Shown in pieces: positions 11,237-21,696 of a DNA stretch of 64,000 nt. Position numbers and translations under genes: made by a program. The DNA is from Agarophyton chilense. Its lineage: Eukaryota; Rhodophyta; Florideophyceae; Gracilariales; Gracilariaceae. The stretch spans positions 2,542,001 to 2,606,000 of the forward strand of contig JARGXX010000068.1 of NCBI GenBank assembly GCA_030374765.1. The letters are read 5' to 3'. Every line of letters starts with the position of its first letter. The stretch's first letter is position 1. Below the pieces are notes generated by a model that made no database searches, was not told the origin of the DNA, and was given only the letters and a program-made list of their open reading frames with translations.

Positions 11237-12071
11237 ATGGCTCGTCCTACAATCTTGCCTAACAAATATCCACGTCCTATCATTGATGTCTCGGAGTTAT
11301 GACACCCCATCTTGGCAAGGAGTTCAGAGTCATTTGTATCAATTGATGTGCAGTTGAGGACAGGTAATGGATCTTTAGATATTATGATCTTAACTGGTCC
11401 AAAGGCTGGAGGAAAGTCAAAACTTGTTCGAAAACTCGCCATTGCGGTGATACTACCTCAGGTTGGGTGCTACGTCCTTGCTAGATTATGCAATTGGAGG
11501 TCGTTCGATGGTATCTATGTGCGGATGAGTGCAAGTGATGACGTCGCGCGAGGAAGGTTAACGTTCATGGTTGAAATGGAAGAAGTACTATTTTAATAAC
11601 GCCACGAGCCACTCACTAGTTATCGCAGATTAAGTTGGTCGTGGAACTTCAAAGCATGATGGCTATGCTATTACATACGCTGTTTTGAACCATATGGTCA
11701 GAGTCAACAAATCATTGACAGTGTTCTCAACGAATTATTCCCAATTTGGGGACGACATTGTCGCAATGGGAAATCGGGAAGGGCGACTGACTGCCCAGAT
11801 ATTTGAAATGGCGGCTAAGGTTAACGAGAAGACAAAGAGCATCAAATTCTTGTACAATCTACAAGCCGGTAGTAGCGGTAAATCTCGAGATGTTCACCGT
11901 GCAAGAGTGGCTGGAATATCTGCAACAAATGCAAATGGGGCTGAAGAAGCTTTTCAAAAATTCAACAAGTCATTGACCCAAAGATTGGTAGCGGCGAAAA
12001 AGTTGAGGATTCTGAACAGCACTTTAGATCGAGATCAATCGAATGCAATGAAAGCTCTGATAAAGCTATAA
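11237..12071 (+). pseudogene. decayed C-terminal fragment of a MutS homologue (MSH6-like)
   Basis: The segment follows the ATPase end of eukaryotic MutS homologues in order. It has a Walker A region ILTGPKAGGKSK (family: TGPNMGGKST), then AVILPQVGCYV, LTFMVEMEE, and after a frame change near 11594 ATSHSLVIAD, GRGTSKHDGYAI and later KFLYNLQAG. The Walker B glutamate position is a TAA stop (11631-11633); a TGA lies at 11300-11302. The wording of the ATPase core (AVIL.Q.GCYV, FMVE, FLY.L..G) is closer to MSH6 than to MSH3 or MSH2. Earlier domains (mismatch binding, lever) are not visible, so this is a partial copy. It lies between two transposons. Confidence 0.82.
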
Positions 12072-12121
12072 GCAAAACTTTGCAACGCGTGCATTCTGGA
12101 TAACATAAGCTAAAGCCAACT

Positions 12122-12164
12122 ATCTACCTTCGTAGTAAGAAAGTACGAAAGCTACAAGGTAGAT
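12122..12164. repeat. inverted repeat/hairpin
   Basis: ATCTACCTT(C)GTAG and CTACAAGGTAGAT pair over about 13 bp with one bulge and a loop of about 16 bases. A second inverted pair, GCCCCTCA/TGAGGGGC, lies at about 12208-12245. They sit between the MSH6-like fragment and the Mutator-like element; a link to the element end is not shown. Confidence 0.4.
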
Positions 12165-12407
12165 GGAACTGAACGAAATTCGTGAAAAGATAACGCCATA
12201 TAGCTAGGCCCCTCACGAGCTAGGAGTGATGAAAACTGAGGGGCACTTGGTTGTCACACTCGTCTGGTAAACTACATATACAATTTGATCCCACGTTTAC
12301 TCATCTCTTTTTTCTACAATACCGATTGCTATGTTAATAGCAGCATTGACAGCAGCTCGGGTTTTCTCGTTTTGAGCATTGTGTGTTGAGTTCGGCAATG
12401 ACTGCTG

Positions 12408-14258
12408 CTATACATACGACGAATGTTGCTGACGCTGAGATACCTGCTGTCTTTGAGACTGCTCTTCTTGTGAGCATTCAAACTTTTCATCGCTAAAACC
12501 TTTCACCTTTGCTTTCTTCGTTTTGAAACGTTCCGTGTAACTCTTCTTTTTCTTGACAATCTTCACATTGGCTTTGTTTGGCAGCTTAATAAATGAAACT
12601 GAACTATTCTCCCATCTAATGAATTCCTTCTGTGAATGAGGATTCTCTCCCACTTTGAATGTGTTAATGACGGAAAGTGAAGGAAGTCGCCCTCGGTTAT
12701 AGCCCTCAATCGCTATTTTCAACACCTCCTGACAGTGATCCACGGCGCAAGGGCCCATGCCCGAAATCACTCGCTTGATTTTATCAAAGAGAGCTTGAGA
12801 ATCTGACCATTTGATGCAGGTTACAACCTCGATCTCAGAACAAGTATTCAGGAATGGGTTGATTTTTTGAAGCGTAAATTGAGAATCTTCACTCACTGCC
12901 GACTCTAACTGACCTTTTAAACTGATCATGTCAAGAACACGAGCTTACTTTCGGAGATTGCAGACGCGGAACGGATGCGTTTGTTACCACGTAGTTCTTC
13001 GAGGAAACAAAGCTAATTTCCTTAAACTTCGTGAGGCAGTAGCTAGTGTAGTCTGCAATCAGAATGTCAACAATTGGGATGGGGAGCGGCAACTGGCAGT
13101 CTCGGATGGATCTGAAACGAGAGCTCGACAGGGTCATGGAGCGTAGACGAGACTCATTTCGCTCCGCTGCCCTTTTATATGTCAGCCATTTTAGTTGCCT
13201 CGGAATAGCACTAAAGGGTACCTTCTTTGCCAATATGTAGGCTCTGTATCCAACATTAGATACTTCAATGTATCCTGTTACTTGGAAAAAGTACAGGCGT
13301 GGGACAGCAGCGTTTCTAAAGCACGCAACAAGCAGCGGTGTTCTATGAACGTACAGATATGCGTACCAATTTGGAAGCTTCTCCGTAAAGCCCTGGAAGT
13401 GCTTGGTTGGGAATTCCGAGCAGCGTTTTGTGAAAGAAGGAAGGGAATGGGATCTTCTAATATTGAATAGGTCCCTACTAATTCCATAGCACCATTGCGG
13501 ATGCCCAATCGTTGCACACCACGATGTAACATTCTTCATTTGGTTTTGGTTAAGATGCCATTCATCTAACAATATGAATGAGTTCTCGAACACCTTTTCA
13601 GTGGCTGCGATGCAGGCCGCGCATTGGTCCATTGTTATTAGAGATGGTGAGATGGGAATCATTGACTTGAACCACGAAAGAGTGCAAACGAAGTCTGCCT
13701 CAGTTTCTCCGCTCATAAAAGTCATGAAGAATGTGAGAGTGAACCCGTCGTTTGCTCTTCCATTAATTGTGAGAACAGGGAAGCCATAACGATTGGCAAT
13801 TGCCTTACAATCGACAGATACTCCAGGCACCACCCCGTATCTTCTGTAATCTTCGATCCACACTTTAAAAGCCCAACAAGTGGAGGTAATTCGACCATGT
13901 CCATCGCAAGTAAACGCAAATGAACGTTTTTCTCATGCAGTGACACCAAAGTCTCTAGCAGCCTTGTGGATTCAAGATCCTTCGGGTTTCTAATCGCGCG
14001 ATTATACCCAACCATATTTCTCACAGACCGCACATTTATGGGAACACCATACTTGTCCGACAAAAACCTGACAGTGTCTCTTAGGCTCATGTGAAGAGTG
14101 CTGGTCATGTGCAAGGTTTCGTAGCGCATTTTTGGCGATAGATATCTCGTCCCACCATTCTCCTTTAAAGGGATATGATTGTGCTTGGCTTCTCGAAAGT
14201 CCCCAACATAGAATCGACCATCCTCTTCGTTTTCCGGAGCCAAATTATTCACCGTCAA
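12408..14258 (-). pseudogene. MULE-type transposase (frameshifted)
   Basis: Three overlapping pieces (14258-13722, 13863-12931, 12929-12408) in different frames make up a transposase of the MULE family (DDE superfamily). Visible are a helical N-terminal part, then VSVDCKAIANRYGFPVL with the first catalytic Asp, a second Asp in LITMDQCAACIAATEKVF, and the hallmark LDEWHLNQNQMKN. The C-terminal piece is Lys-rich with a Gln-rich end. No intact SWIM-type zinc motif (CxC...CxH) is seen. It would cut and paste the element; the frame breaks indicate loss of function. Confidence 0.75.
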
Positions 14259-14501
14259 CTAGAAGTTGCGAGGTGCTTTCCGTGGCCTTTCCGACACTTC
14301 AAGATACATTTCCTCAGCACACGGGTATCTTAACCACTTCCACTTTTAGCATCCACCTGTACGGACTTCTCGCCTACGAAAAAAGACGTCCTACACTTAA
14401 GTCTATAGCCCAGATAATCAGAAATGTACCGCACCTCATTAACGACATCTTGACCAGGAGCTTTGACTTCCAAGCTTCTAAAAAACGAGATAACAGCCGC
14501 C

Positions 14502-15776
14502 TTAAAAAACTTCATGGACATCCAACTTCTTTTCCTCACAGTACTTCACCGCACTATCCTGCAGTGCTTCGGAGCAGACGCTGACGTTACCCTCTGGGGT
14601 TCCTTTCTCTTTTGAAAGAATCACGAGCTCATCTGGAAGCTTTTCGTTTTCATCTAGGAACCAAAACCGTTCAATGAGTTCTGAAGCGTTTTCATTACCT
14701 CCCTCTTCTGTGTGCGCATGCATCACTAAGTCGTCGATCTCTTTGCCACCAGAAAGCGCAGAAAACGGACTATGGTGTTCCTTAGAGTTGAACGCCAGGA
14801 CGGAATTTGGTTCACAATCGGATTTCCTTTCATCTACATTCGCTATTTTCGAGATGTATTCCTGGCTAAAACCCGTTCCACTTTCGGCAGAGACGTCGAT
14901 TTGCTCCCTGACGTCAATTATTTTCCGAACGACTCCACCCACGTCAGTTCCTAATTGCTCTGAATCCCCATTTCTTTCATGGTTCAGAGCCCTAGTGCCC
15001 CTTCTCCCCTTATGGCCATTTGTTGGAAATGGTAGTACCGCAGAAGCAGGACGCAATATTGGTTTGTGTTCAACTGGTCTCGGTTGAATTGAGCGCGCCT
15101 CTGTAGTCCTCAATGCTTGGGTCTTGATAGCATGAGGATGTCTGCAGACGCTTTGTCCCTCTATCCCATGGCCCAGTGGTAGGCGAGGGAAGGTCTTTTC
15201 TTGAAATATATTCCAATACTCCTGCTTTTTTCCAACTATCTTCTCGCGAGAGGAATGAAAGTGCTTGAGCATTTTCTCCTTCATTGCAGGACGCCGCCCT
15301 TCAACTATAGTTTCAGAAACCTCATTCCAATTCGCTTTGTGCGAATGATTAAATTTGACGACCACTGACAAACGCTGATAATTGATAGTAGGTAGTGCCA
15401 CCACGATACTTGCCAGACACTTCTATTTGTGCTGGGAACAACAAAAGCGTGCTGTAACAAGACGAAGATCGCGCTTTCATTGCTTTTTAACATTCCATAG
15501 GTAGTGAAATGAGTGCAGTAATCCTGTCTCGTGGCTTACACAAGCAACAAGACGCAGAACGTCCTTAGTTTTCCCTGAATAATGACCACGTCTTAGGGTT
15601 GCGTCGGAAGATAGAATGCCGGCCATAGAGAATGAGAACCCATCATGCAGTACTTCCTCCACGATGTTATCCACCACCAGTTGCTCTTCTCTGAGCCGTA
15701 TGGAATCTCGGAACCTTTTCCGTTTTTTCCGAGATTCTGGAAGGCACTGGAGGCATATTGGCAGTTTCATGCTCAA
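14502..15776 (-). CDS. uncharacterised ORF(s) of the Mutator-like element
   Basis: Two open stretches in one frame (15776-15477 and 15404-14502) are separated by a stop. The first has a Cys pair and a basic run (CLQCLPESRKKRKRF). The second is hydrophilic and rich in Glu, Ser and Asn (300 codons). I recognise no domain. Lying between the protease and the transposase, it may be an accessory protein or the broken N-terminus of the transposase. Confidence 0.4.
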
Positions 15777-16884
15777 CTCTTATGCGCACTTGCATCCATA
15801 ATCGCTTCTGTTGTTTCTCCAGCTCTTCCAATGAGATAGATTGTTTTTGAGAATTGTGACCGAAATCATCTCCATCCGAACCAAGCGTAGTATTACTCCC
15901 AGAATCTCCGTCGTTGCCCTCGCTTTGATTTTCGCTTACTTTGTGTAGAACGTTACCGTAAAGATTCTCATCTTTCACACTTCTTTCAACCAATGAGTTA
16001 TTCCGACCTGCCAAACCGCTTTCATCCATGTAGTTTGCGCTGCGTTTCATTTCACTTGACAATACTTCTTTGTTCGAACCCAATTTCTTCACTCGTTCTA
16101 ATAACATAAGCCTGATGGGTCTAGAAAAATTGGAACGTTGCCGAAGCAGATTCCGCCACCTCTTCAATCACGTACGGCCCTCCTCTCGACACTTAAAGTA
16201 ATTATCACGATGATGAATACGATACGAATCAACCATCGTTTCTGTCACCCTGTTCGTCTTAAAGAATGAAGAAGCCAGGAACACCTGTAGTATGCAGCTC
16301 TTTGAAGCAGACCATCGGTAACGCTCGGAAAGATCCCGGTTACAACCAGACTTGTAAGTTGCTGTTGGTGAGATGCCGCTATCAGAAGCAAACGCAGTAG
16401 CCAGTTCCAACAAGTAGAAACCGCAACTGAACCCGTCGGACTGGAGTTTGTAACCCCGTGTGTCAAGTATGTAGTTCTTGTTTGACACTACAGCACAGAC
16501 CTTACTCTCCAAGATTACGTATTCAAACGCCTTCCTAAAGAATTCCATTATATCCTTAGGACACAAACTCTGTAAACTGTCTCCAAAATAGAACGTCGGG
16601 TTTTGTTGACGAGCTTGAGAAGATCCAATATAATGCATACCTAAAAAACCCCCAGTGGTTTCGGTTGATATTAAAGGGAAGGAAAACGGTATTAATACGA
16701 CTAACATCTTCAGTGACATTGACATTGAAACACTTCTTTAAAGTTTCAAGGAATGTTTGGTGCAGAAAAGGAGAGCGTTTCAATCGTCTTGTTTATCTGG
16801 AAAGAGCCACTCCTGTCTTGCACGGGCAGAAACAGACCCAAGGCATCGGCTTCATATCCATTAATGCTGACATTATTTAATCGG
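15667..16884 (-). pseudogene. Ulp1-like (C48) SUMO protease of the Mutator-like element
   Basis: The catalytic elements occur in the order expected for Ulp1/SENP peptidases. His lies in LPFNINRNHWGFF (codon at 16655-16657), Asp in FYFGDSL (about 16579-16581), and Gln and Cys in LQSDGFSCGFYLL (Cys codon at 16423-16425). Between His and Asp the frame changes, and a stop at about 16168 separates a Ser/Glu-rich tail. The family removes SUMO or similar modifiers from proteins; transposon-borne copies have unknown targets. All triad residues survive, so the decay looks recent. Confidence 0.72.
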
Positions 16885-18630
16885 AAACAATCATAGATCC
16901 CGGTAGCGAACTGTGAACAGGAGAAATAGTTTGGTGTTGTTTATTTTCTGCTCGAACAATATCGTACACATGGTTGTGTATTGATAAACATATTTATTCT
17001 GTGTTTTTAATGTTCATTACAGCATGAATTGATAAGTCATTATAAAACTTTCTACAAATTATTGACGATTTGGCATCATTATCGCCAGAAAGAATGAAAT
17101 CGAGAAGTTCGTCATTTAACGCGTTTCGAGAATCATCTTCATAGTGTTTTTGTCTGTTAAATTTCGTTAGACCGCGCTTATAGTAAAACAGTTTTTACTT
17201 TGACTCAAAGACATGATAAGCACTAAAAGGAATGGAAAAGAAACAATCGGAGACCGAAAGAGATCTTCCCAATTGACGTCGTTGATGATTTCGAGAGTGT
17301 CGCGCTGAAGCTGTGAATCGGCATGAATCCTTCCCCTCTCGGTTTGAAAAGCGCTCTCTTTCCTCTCTGTTGACTTGGCTTCCGACAATTGGGTCGATGT
17401 TGAACCCCATTCTGTCATTGGAGTAGGAGCTAACTACCTCTACGGTGCCGTTTAGCAGGGTACTGGATGTTGAACCCCTGCTTCTGATTGGCCAGGGGTC
17501 TGACTCCAGCAACGCCGTGTCAATTCGGCACGAGCCCTGGTTTTTATTTTTAATATCTTTTTTTGCTCGAATTCGTACGAGGACGGACACTGTAGATCCA
17601 AAAAGAGTTATTTCGAGAGACACATCATGTGCGCCTATGATGGAGAAGGTGGGACCAGTGCCTCCGCGCCCCTCTTGTTGCATGACGTCAGCCTGAAGTG
17701 TGACGATGTCGGACCACGTCTTGACCGTCAGTGCACTTCATCTGCGGCATAGCTTGATAAACTTCACCACTAGCCATTGCAACAGCCCAATCCATCTACC
17801 TTCATATGAAGCCTACTTCCCCAATGTTTTCTGAAATGCCACCTGTTCCTCACTGAACGGACCTCTGGAGAATTGGCTTTACGTCGTAGAATGATCTTCC
17901 TTGTACGATCCATATCTTTTCTGGTTATAGCTTACTGCTTCTTCCGCACAATATTTATGCTTTTCGAGGAATGAGCGCACACCATGTGCCACTGACCTTG
18001 TGCGAGAAAAACTTCATCATCCTCGGCGTCTGCAACATCCATACCAAGGTGTAGGGTGTAGGGTGTAGTTGCTGCCGTTGTTCTACCTAGTTCTGCCACT
18101 TCGTATTTCCACGAGCTACCTTCGTATCGTTCTATGGCCACTGGTGGAAAACAACAGTGCGTCCAATAACGAATAAACGTTTTAGCACCTGTGTCTCAAA
18201 ACCCGTACTTTAATGAGATCATAGACTTTCAAGACGAAAGCCACAGGATACTGGTGTAGAATATGTTCTTCAGCTTAAGTTGAACATGAATCACCGAATA
18301 GCGCCACTAGCTCGATCTACAAACACACGAGTACGCGCCAGAAACACATTCGGTCTTTTGCTTGAACGGAATGCGAAGTCGCTTTGCTGCAAGGAAACAT
18401 TTTTGTACCGCTTGTAACAAAAAAACGGGGGAGTCGAGCTGATACTCGAGATATAACAAATGTGCAAATAGCCACGATTGGGTGGCGGCAATTTTACTGT
18501 GTAATATATTTGATAGATAATGCTAAAGACGTAGATTTTGGCCCTCTTTCTAGAAGTTTTTTTACACAACAAGAATACTACACAACAAGAATACTATTCT
18601 TATGTATAATAGCTGAGTCTGAGAGAATAC
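16885..18630. other. non-coding region with degenerate 70-bp duplication
   Basis: I find no gene here. Two related segments start at about 17385 and 17455 (both contain GATGTTGAACCCC, 70 bp apart) and may be a diverged tandem duplication. Short minus-strand ORFs at 17195-17683 and 17932-18141 match nothing I know. A 17-bp unit is repeated twice at about 18562-18597. Confidence 0.35.
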
Positions 18631-18828
18631 ATGGCCCTCCGCATGTTGGCAAAGAGGGATGTTCAATTCCATTTTTTTCAGGAGAATCAGCATGGGAGCG
18701 TAGGAGCCATACTTATGGACGGGGAGCTAACAGGAAGAGAGTCAGGGGTGTTGATGGAGATGATCAACATAGGAATCACACGCTACAAGCACTTGAGCGC
18801 TCAACTTCCCTATATTTCCACTGACTGA
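18631..18828 (+). CDS. short hypothetical ORF
   Basis: ATG-started, 65 codons. It contains a hydrophobic/acidic mix (GAILMDGELTGRESGVLMEM). I do not recognise it, and it has no visible signal peptide or motif. It could be a gene fragment or chance. Confidence 0.2.
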   Translation: MALRMLAKRDVQFHFFQENQHGSVGAILMDGELTGRESGVLMEMINIGITRYKHLSAQLPYISTD

Positions 18829-19121
18829 TCTTTTTTGGTCCGCTGTCCGCGGGGGCATTATGACCATGATCAACTGCTACAAGATGTTCTCGAACAGCTC
18901 TGCGTATGAAGGCACAACACCAACGTAAACGACGGAGCAATAGATTGTATTGACGCGGGCCGAAAAACAAGACAGATTCCGGTCATACAGAGGTACCAGG
19001 TGTAGAGAATTAAGCCACACTGATGGGCCAAAGAGCCGCCTTGGGCTCTCTGATGGGTCCCCCCGGTTACAAAATCATTTCTCGGGCCCAGTGCACGAGC
19101 TTAGCTGAGTCCACGCACGCT

Positions 19122-19304
19122 ATGTCAACATCATTATCAGAGCACGACGTAACGAACGCAGAAGCTGAACGGCCCGATGCCTTCTTTTCCAAAGACTGGT
19201 ATGAATTACTGCTTTCGTTATTCTCTTGCTCCAGGCCTCGATTCCTCAGCAACGCCTTCTGCTTCTTTACAATCGGGAGTAAAGGTTCCAAGCTAGGTGA
19301 GTAA
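19122..19304 (+). CDS. short ORF upstream of the PP2C-like gene
   Basis: ATG-started, 60 codons, with a hydrophobic middle (WYELLLSLF) and a Cys/Phe-rich end. It ends just after a strong splice-donor-like AG|GTGAGT (near 19297). Joining it to the gene at 19510 through the nearest acceptors gives stops, so I treat it as a possible upstream ORF rather than a first exon. Confidence 0.2.
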   Translation: MSTSLSEHDVTNAEAERPDAFFSKDWYELLLSLFSCSRPRFLSNAFCFFTIGSKGSKLGE

Positions 19305-19509
19305 TAGTATATTCGAGCCTCTCACGCGTGGTTATTCAGACCGTTAATTCCCACTCAGAAGGCAAGCACAGGTTCTCCAGAGAGCCGCCCAATTTGGTCG
19401 GTGCCCATTAGGAACGGAGGCACATACCATTTCTGAAAGTAACGTCAACTTAATTGGGTTCAGAGCTGCATATTTTGATTCGGTGGAGAACGCATATTCA
19501 AGTCAATAA

Positions 19510-21189
19510 ATGAGCCGCGAGAGGTCGAAACAACGCCGCCATTTGTTATATGATGATCCTGTGGAATGTGGGATATTCTCAGCTTCAAAGAGCAGAAGAA
19601 GTCCAGACGAGACGCGTACGGTGTCTGAGGTTCATCGCACTCCATTTCAAATTGCAACATACGGTATATTTGCTGGACATGGGGGTGTGGCGGCGGCCGA
19701 ACTATGTGCTCGCAACTTTGTCCCGACGCTACTAACAGATTCTGTGCTGAAGAGGGATTCAGAAGCGGCGATTCGAAATGCATGCCAAGCGTTGGAGGCC
19801 TTCGTTTTGGCAAAGTCAGCTCTTGATCGAGCATACTATGGAACAACTTTGCTGTTCACCATGATACGAGGCCAAGATCTCTACATTGCAAACGTGGGAA
19901 ACTCACGTGCGGTTCTTGCTACCAAAGACGGGGCTCAAGCCATCACACAGGAACACGACGGATCAAATGCCGAAGAGGTTTCTAGAGTAACCAATGCCGG
20001 AGGTTACTTTGAGGATGGAAAGGTTAACAATCTGATCCCTATAACAAGGTCGATTGGTGATCTTGAGTTAAAAGACCGAAAGCACATTACTTTCCCGAAC
20101 AGACGAATGACAGAGGATATCATAATCTCAGTGCCAGACATATACCAGCGAAAGCTATCATCCCGCGACGAATTCCTGGTCATGGCAACTGCCGAAGTGT
20201 GGGAAAATTTGTCTAACAAAGTAGTAGTGCAGACTATTAGGGACTCTTTGCGACGCGGAGACACTCCGAGAATGGCCTCCAAGAGAGTTGTGCATGCTGC
20301 TGCCTCCGCAGGTGCCAAAAAGCATATTACGGTTATGATTCTTGTATTTCCTACTTCAACCAGAGGAGTTCATGACAAACCAGTGGCCCCAGTCAGTGGC
20401 AGGCGTGGTTCGCGACCGAGTTCTCTGAAGAGGCATAGCTCAAACGCTGAACAGGAACTGCTAGCCGTAAAAAATGCAACACAAGTTCCTGCTTTCGTCT
20501 TGGCGGCTCAAGCACAAGAACAGAACCGCGCAGCCATTCAGACGGTAATACCGGAAACTTCACCGATCACGTCGCCTTCTGGCCAGGCGTTACGAAGCCC
20601 GATCGGTGCGACTGGGATCGAGCCCAAGAAAGAGGATCAATTCACATCAGCACCTTATCTTTCCCTCAATAGGTCTGCTGGGTCAGGAAGCAGTCGTATT
20701 TCCTATCGGCCAAGACGGGGCGAAGCGGATGGGTCTCCAGTGAAACAAGGTACATCGCGACACCGGTCACGGGGTGGATCCAACAGAACCCACACTGTTC
20801 TTGGGACAACTGCAGCCGGATCATACGGGCAAGTTGTCAAAGAACCGGTACCAAGAAGGCATCGAGAAGTGACAAGGCCACCCCCTGTGGTGATCGAACA
20901 TCGAGGGCAAAGAGATCGAGAAAACGCCATGTCCCCTCGCGCAAAAACGGTGATGACATCAAGAATATCAGAGCTTACGGCCAGTGGAGCAACAATGGGT
21001 AGGGAATCGTCGCATGGGTTTGAAGATCCAAGACATGGCACGGGACAACCGTTCGACGATGCTCCCAGATTTGCGGATTTCAACAGTGCAGGACCATCAA
21101 AGGTTAGATATCGAGAAGATGGCACTGTTCATGGAATTCGCTTTGGGTTCTGGAGGGAAATCGGAAGAGCTCTTGGAAGAAGAAGATGA
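19510..21189 (+). CDS. PP2C-like pseudophosphatase with long basic tail
   Basis: A 559-residue protein whose first 280 residues follow the PP2C (PPM) fold: YGIFAGHGG (52-59), DLYIANVGNSRAVL (123-136), PITRSIGDLELKD (177-189), DEFLVMATAEVW (220-231) and KKHITVMILVF (270-280). Active enzymes have D in GVFDGHGG, D in ASDGLW and D in DNIT to bind Mn/Mg. Here these are A55, A228-E229 and K271-H272, and the conserved GDSRAV Asp is N131. Metal binding and catalysis should therefore be lost, as in TAB1-type pseudophosphatases. The other 280 residues are Ser/Arg/Pro-rich and probably disordered. The ATG follows an in-frame TAA directly, which fixes the start if there is no intron. Convergent with the next gene. 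Confidence 0.85.
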   Translation: MSRERSKQRRHLLYDDPVECGIFSASKSRRSPDETRTVSEVHRTPFQIATYGIFAGHGGVAAAELCARNFVPTLLTDSVLKRDSEAAIRNACQALEAFVLAKSALDRAYYGTTLLFTMIRGQDLYIANVGNSRAVLATKDGAQAITQEHDGSNAEEVSRVTNAGGYFEDGKVNNLIPITRSIGDLELKDRKHITFPNRRMTEDIIISVPDIYQRKLSSRDEFLVMATAEVWENLSNKVVVQTIRDSLRRGDTPRMASKRVVHAAASAGAKKHITVMILVFPTSTRGVHDKPVAPVSGRRGSRPSSLKRHSSNAEQELLAVKNATQVPAFVLAAQAQEQNRAAIQTVIPETSPITSPSGQALRSPIGATGIEPKKEDQFTSAPYLSLNRSAGSGSSRISYRPRRGEADGSPVKQGTSRHRSRGGSNRTHTVLGTTAAGSYGQVVKEPVPRRHREVTRPPPVVIEHRGQRDRENAMSPRAKTVMTSRISELTASGATMGRESSHGFEDPRHGTGQPFDDAPRFADFNSAGPSKVRYREDGTVHGIRFGFWREIGRALGRRR

Positions 21190-21696
21190 ACATTCGACGA
21201 TGCGAAAGCGTCTTGTGATTATTAAGGGGCTATGTTCAAATCGCGTCTTCAAAATGGAATCAGATCTTGGAATGATATTTACTATGCCGCTGTGGGCATC
21301 ATATCAATACAAAGTGAACGGGTCAGTCATATTGTCATGCACCTATTCGTGCTAGTTGTATTCCTACCGGAAAGTAAGACTGTTAATGAATGTCGGTTGG
21401 AAGCACGTAATGCCATTTTTTTGGCTAGTCACTTTTGCAACGATGGAACTCGTAGTTATCTTCCTACAAAAACGGCATGCCGTCATCCATGACGACTGTA
21501 CATCGATGAGTACAAGCGTAAAAGGATTGCCGTTCTGTAAATAAAAACCATCAACGAAAATCAATAAAAACCGTGCTCATGGATTAAACTGGTTTGACAG
21601 TTCTCAGCCACGAGGACAAGTTTATTGAAACGACTTGGACGAAAACGGTTATGAGACCACGTGGGCAGAACCAAAATGAGGTGGGTCTCTCGACAT
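21190..21696. other. spacer between convergent genes
   Basis: The 3' regions of the PP2C-like gene and the thioredoxin/PUB gene share this stretch. No gene is supported. Two AATAAAAA-type runs near 21540 and 21562 may serve as polyadenylation signals for the plus-strand gene. Confidence 0.35.

Larger units (their letters stand above)
12408..16884 (-). mobile_element. Mutator-like element (MULE) with Ulp1-type protease, decayed
   Basis: The minus strand carries, in order, an Ulp1-like cysteine protease (about 16884-16168), an acidic/basic linker ORF (16167-15667), an uncharacterised ORF (15776-14502) and a MULE transposase (14258-12408). All are in one orientation with frameshifts and stops. 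Plants have MULEs that carry Ulp1-like genes (the Kaonashi type), so this pairing has a precedent. I could not define terminal inverted repeats or a 9-bp target duplication, so both borders are approximate. Confidence 0.7.

Noticed and set aside
14772..15087. plus-strand ORFs across the Mutator-like element
   Set aside because: No motifs, and the minus-strand frames carry the transposase and protease signatures.
19122..19510. first exon plus intron for the PP2C-like gene, using the donor near 19297
   Set aside because: The nearby acceptors I tried (about 19462 and 19502) lead to a stop before the PP2C frame, and the PP2C ORF has its own ATG.
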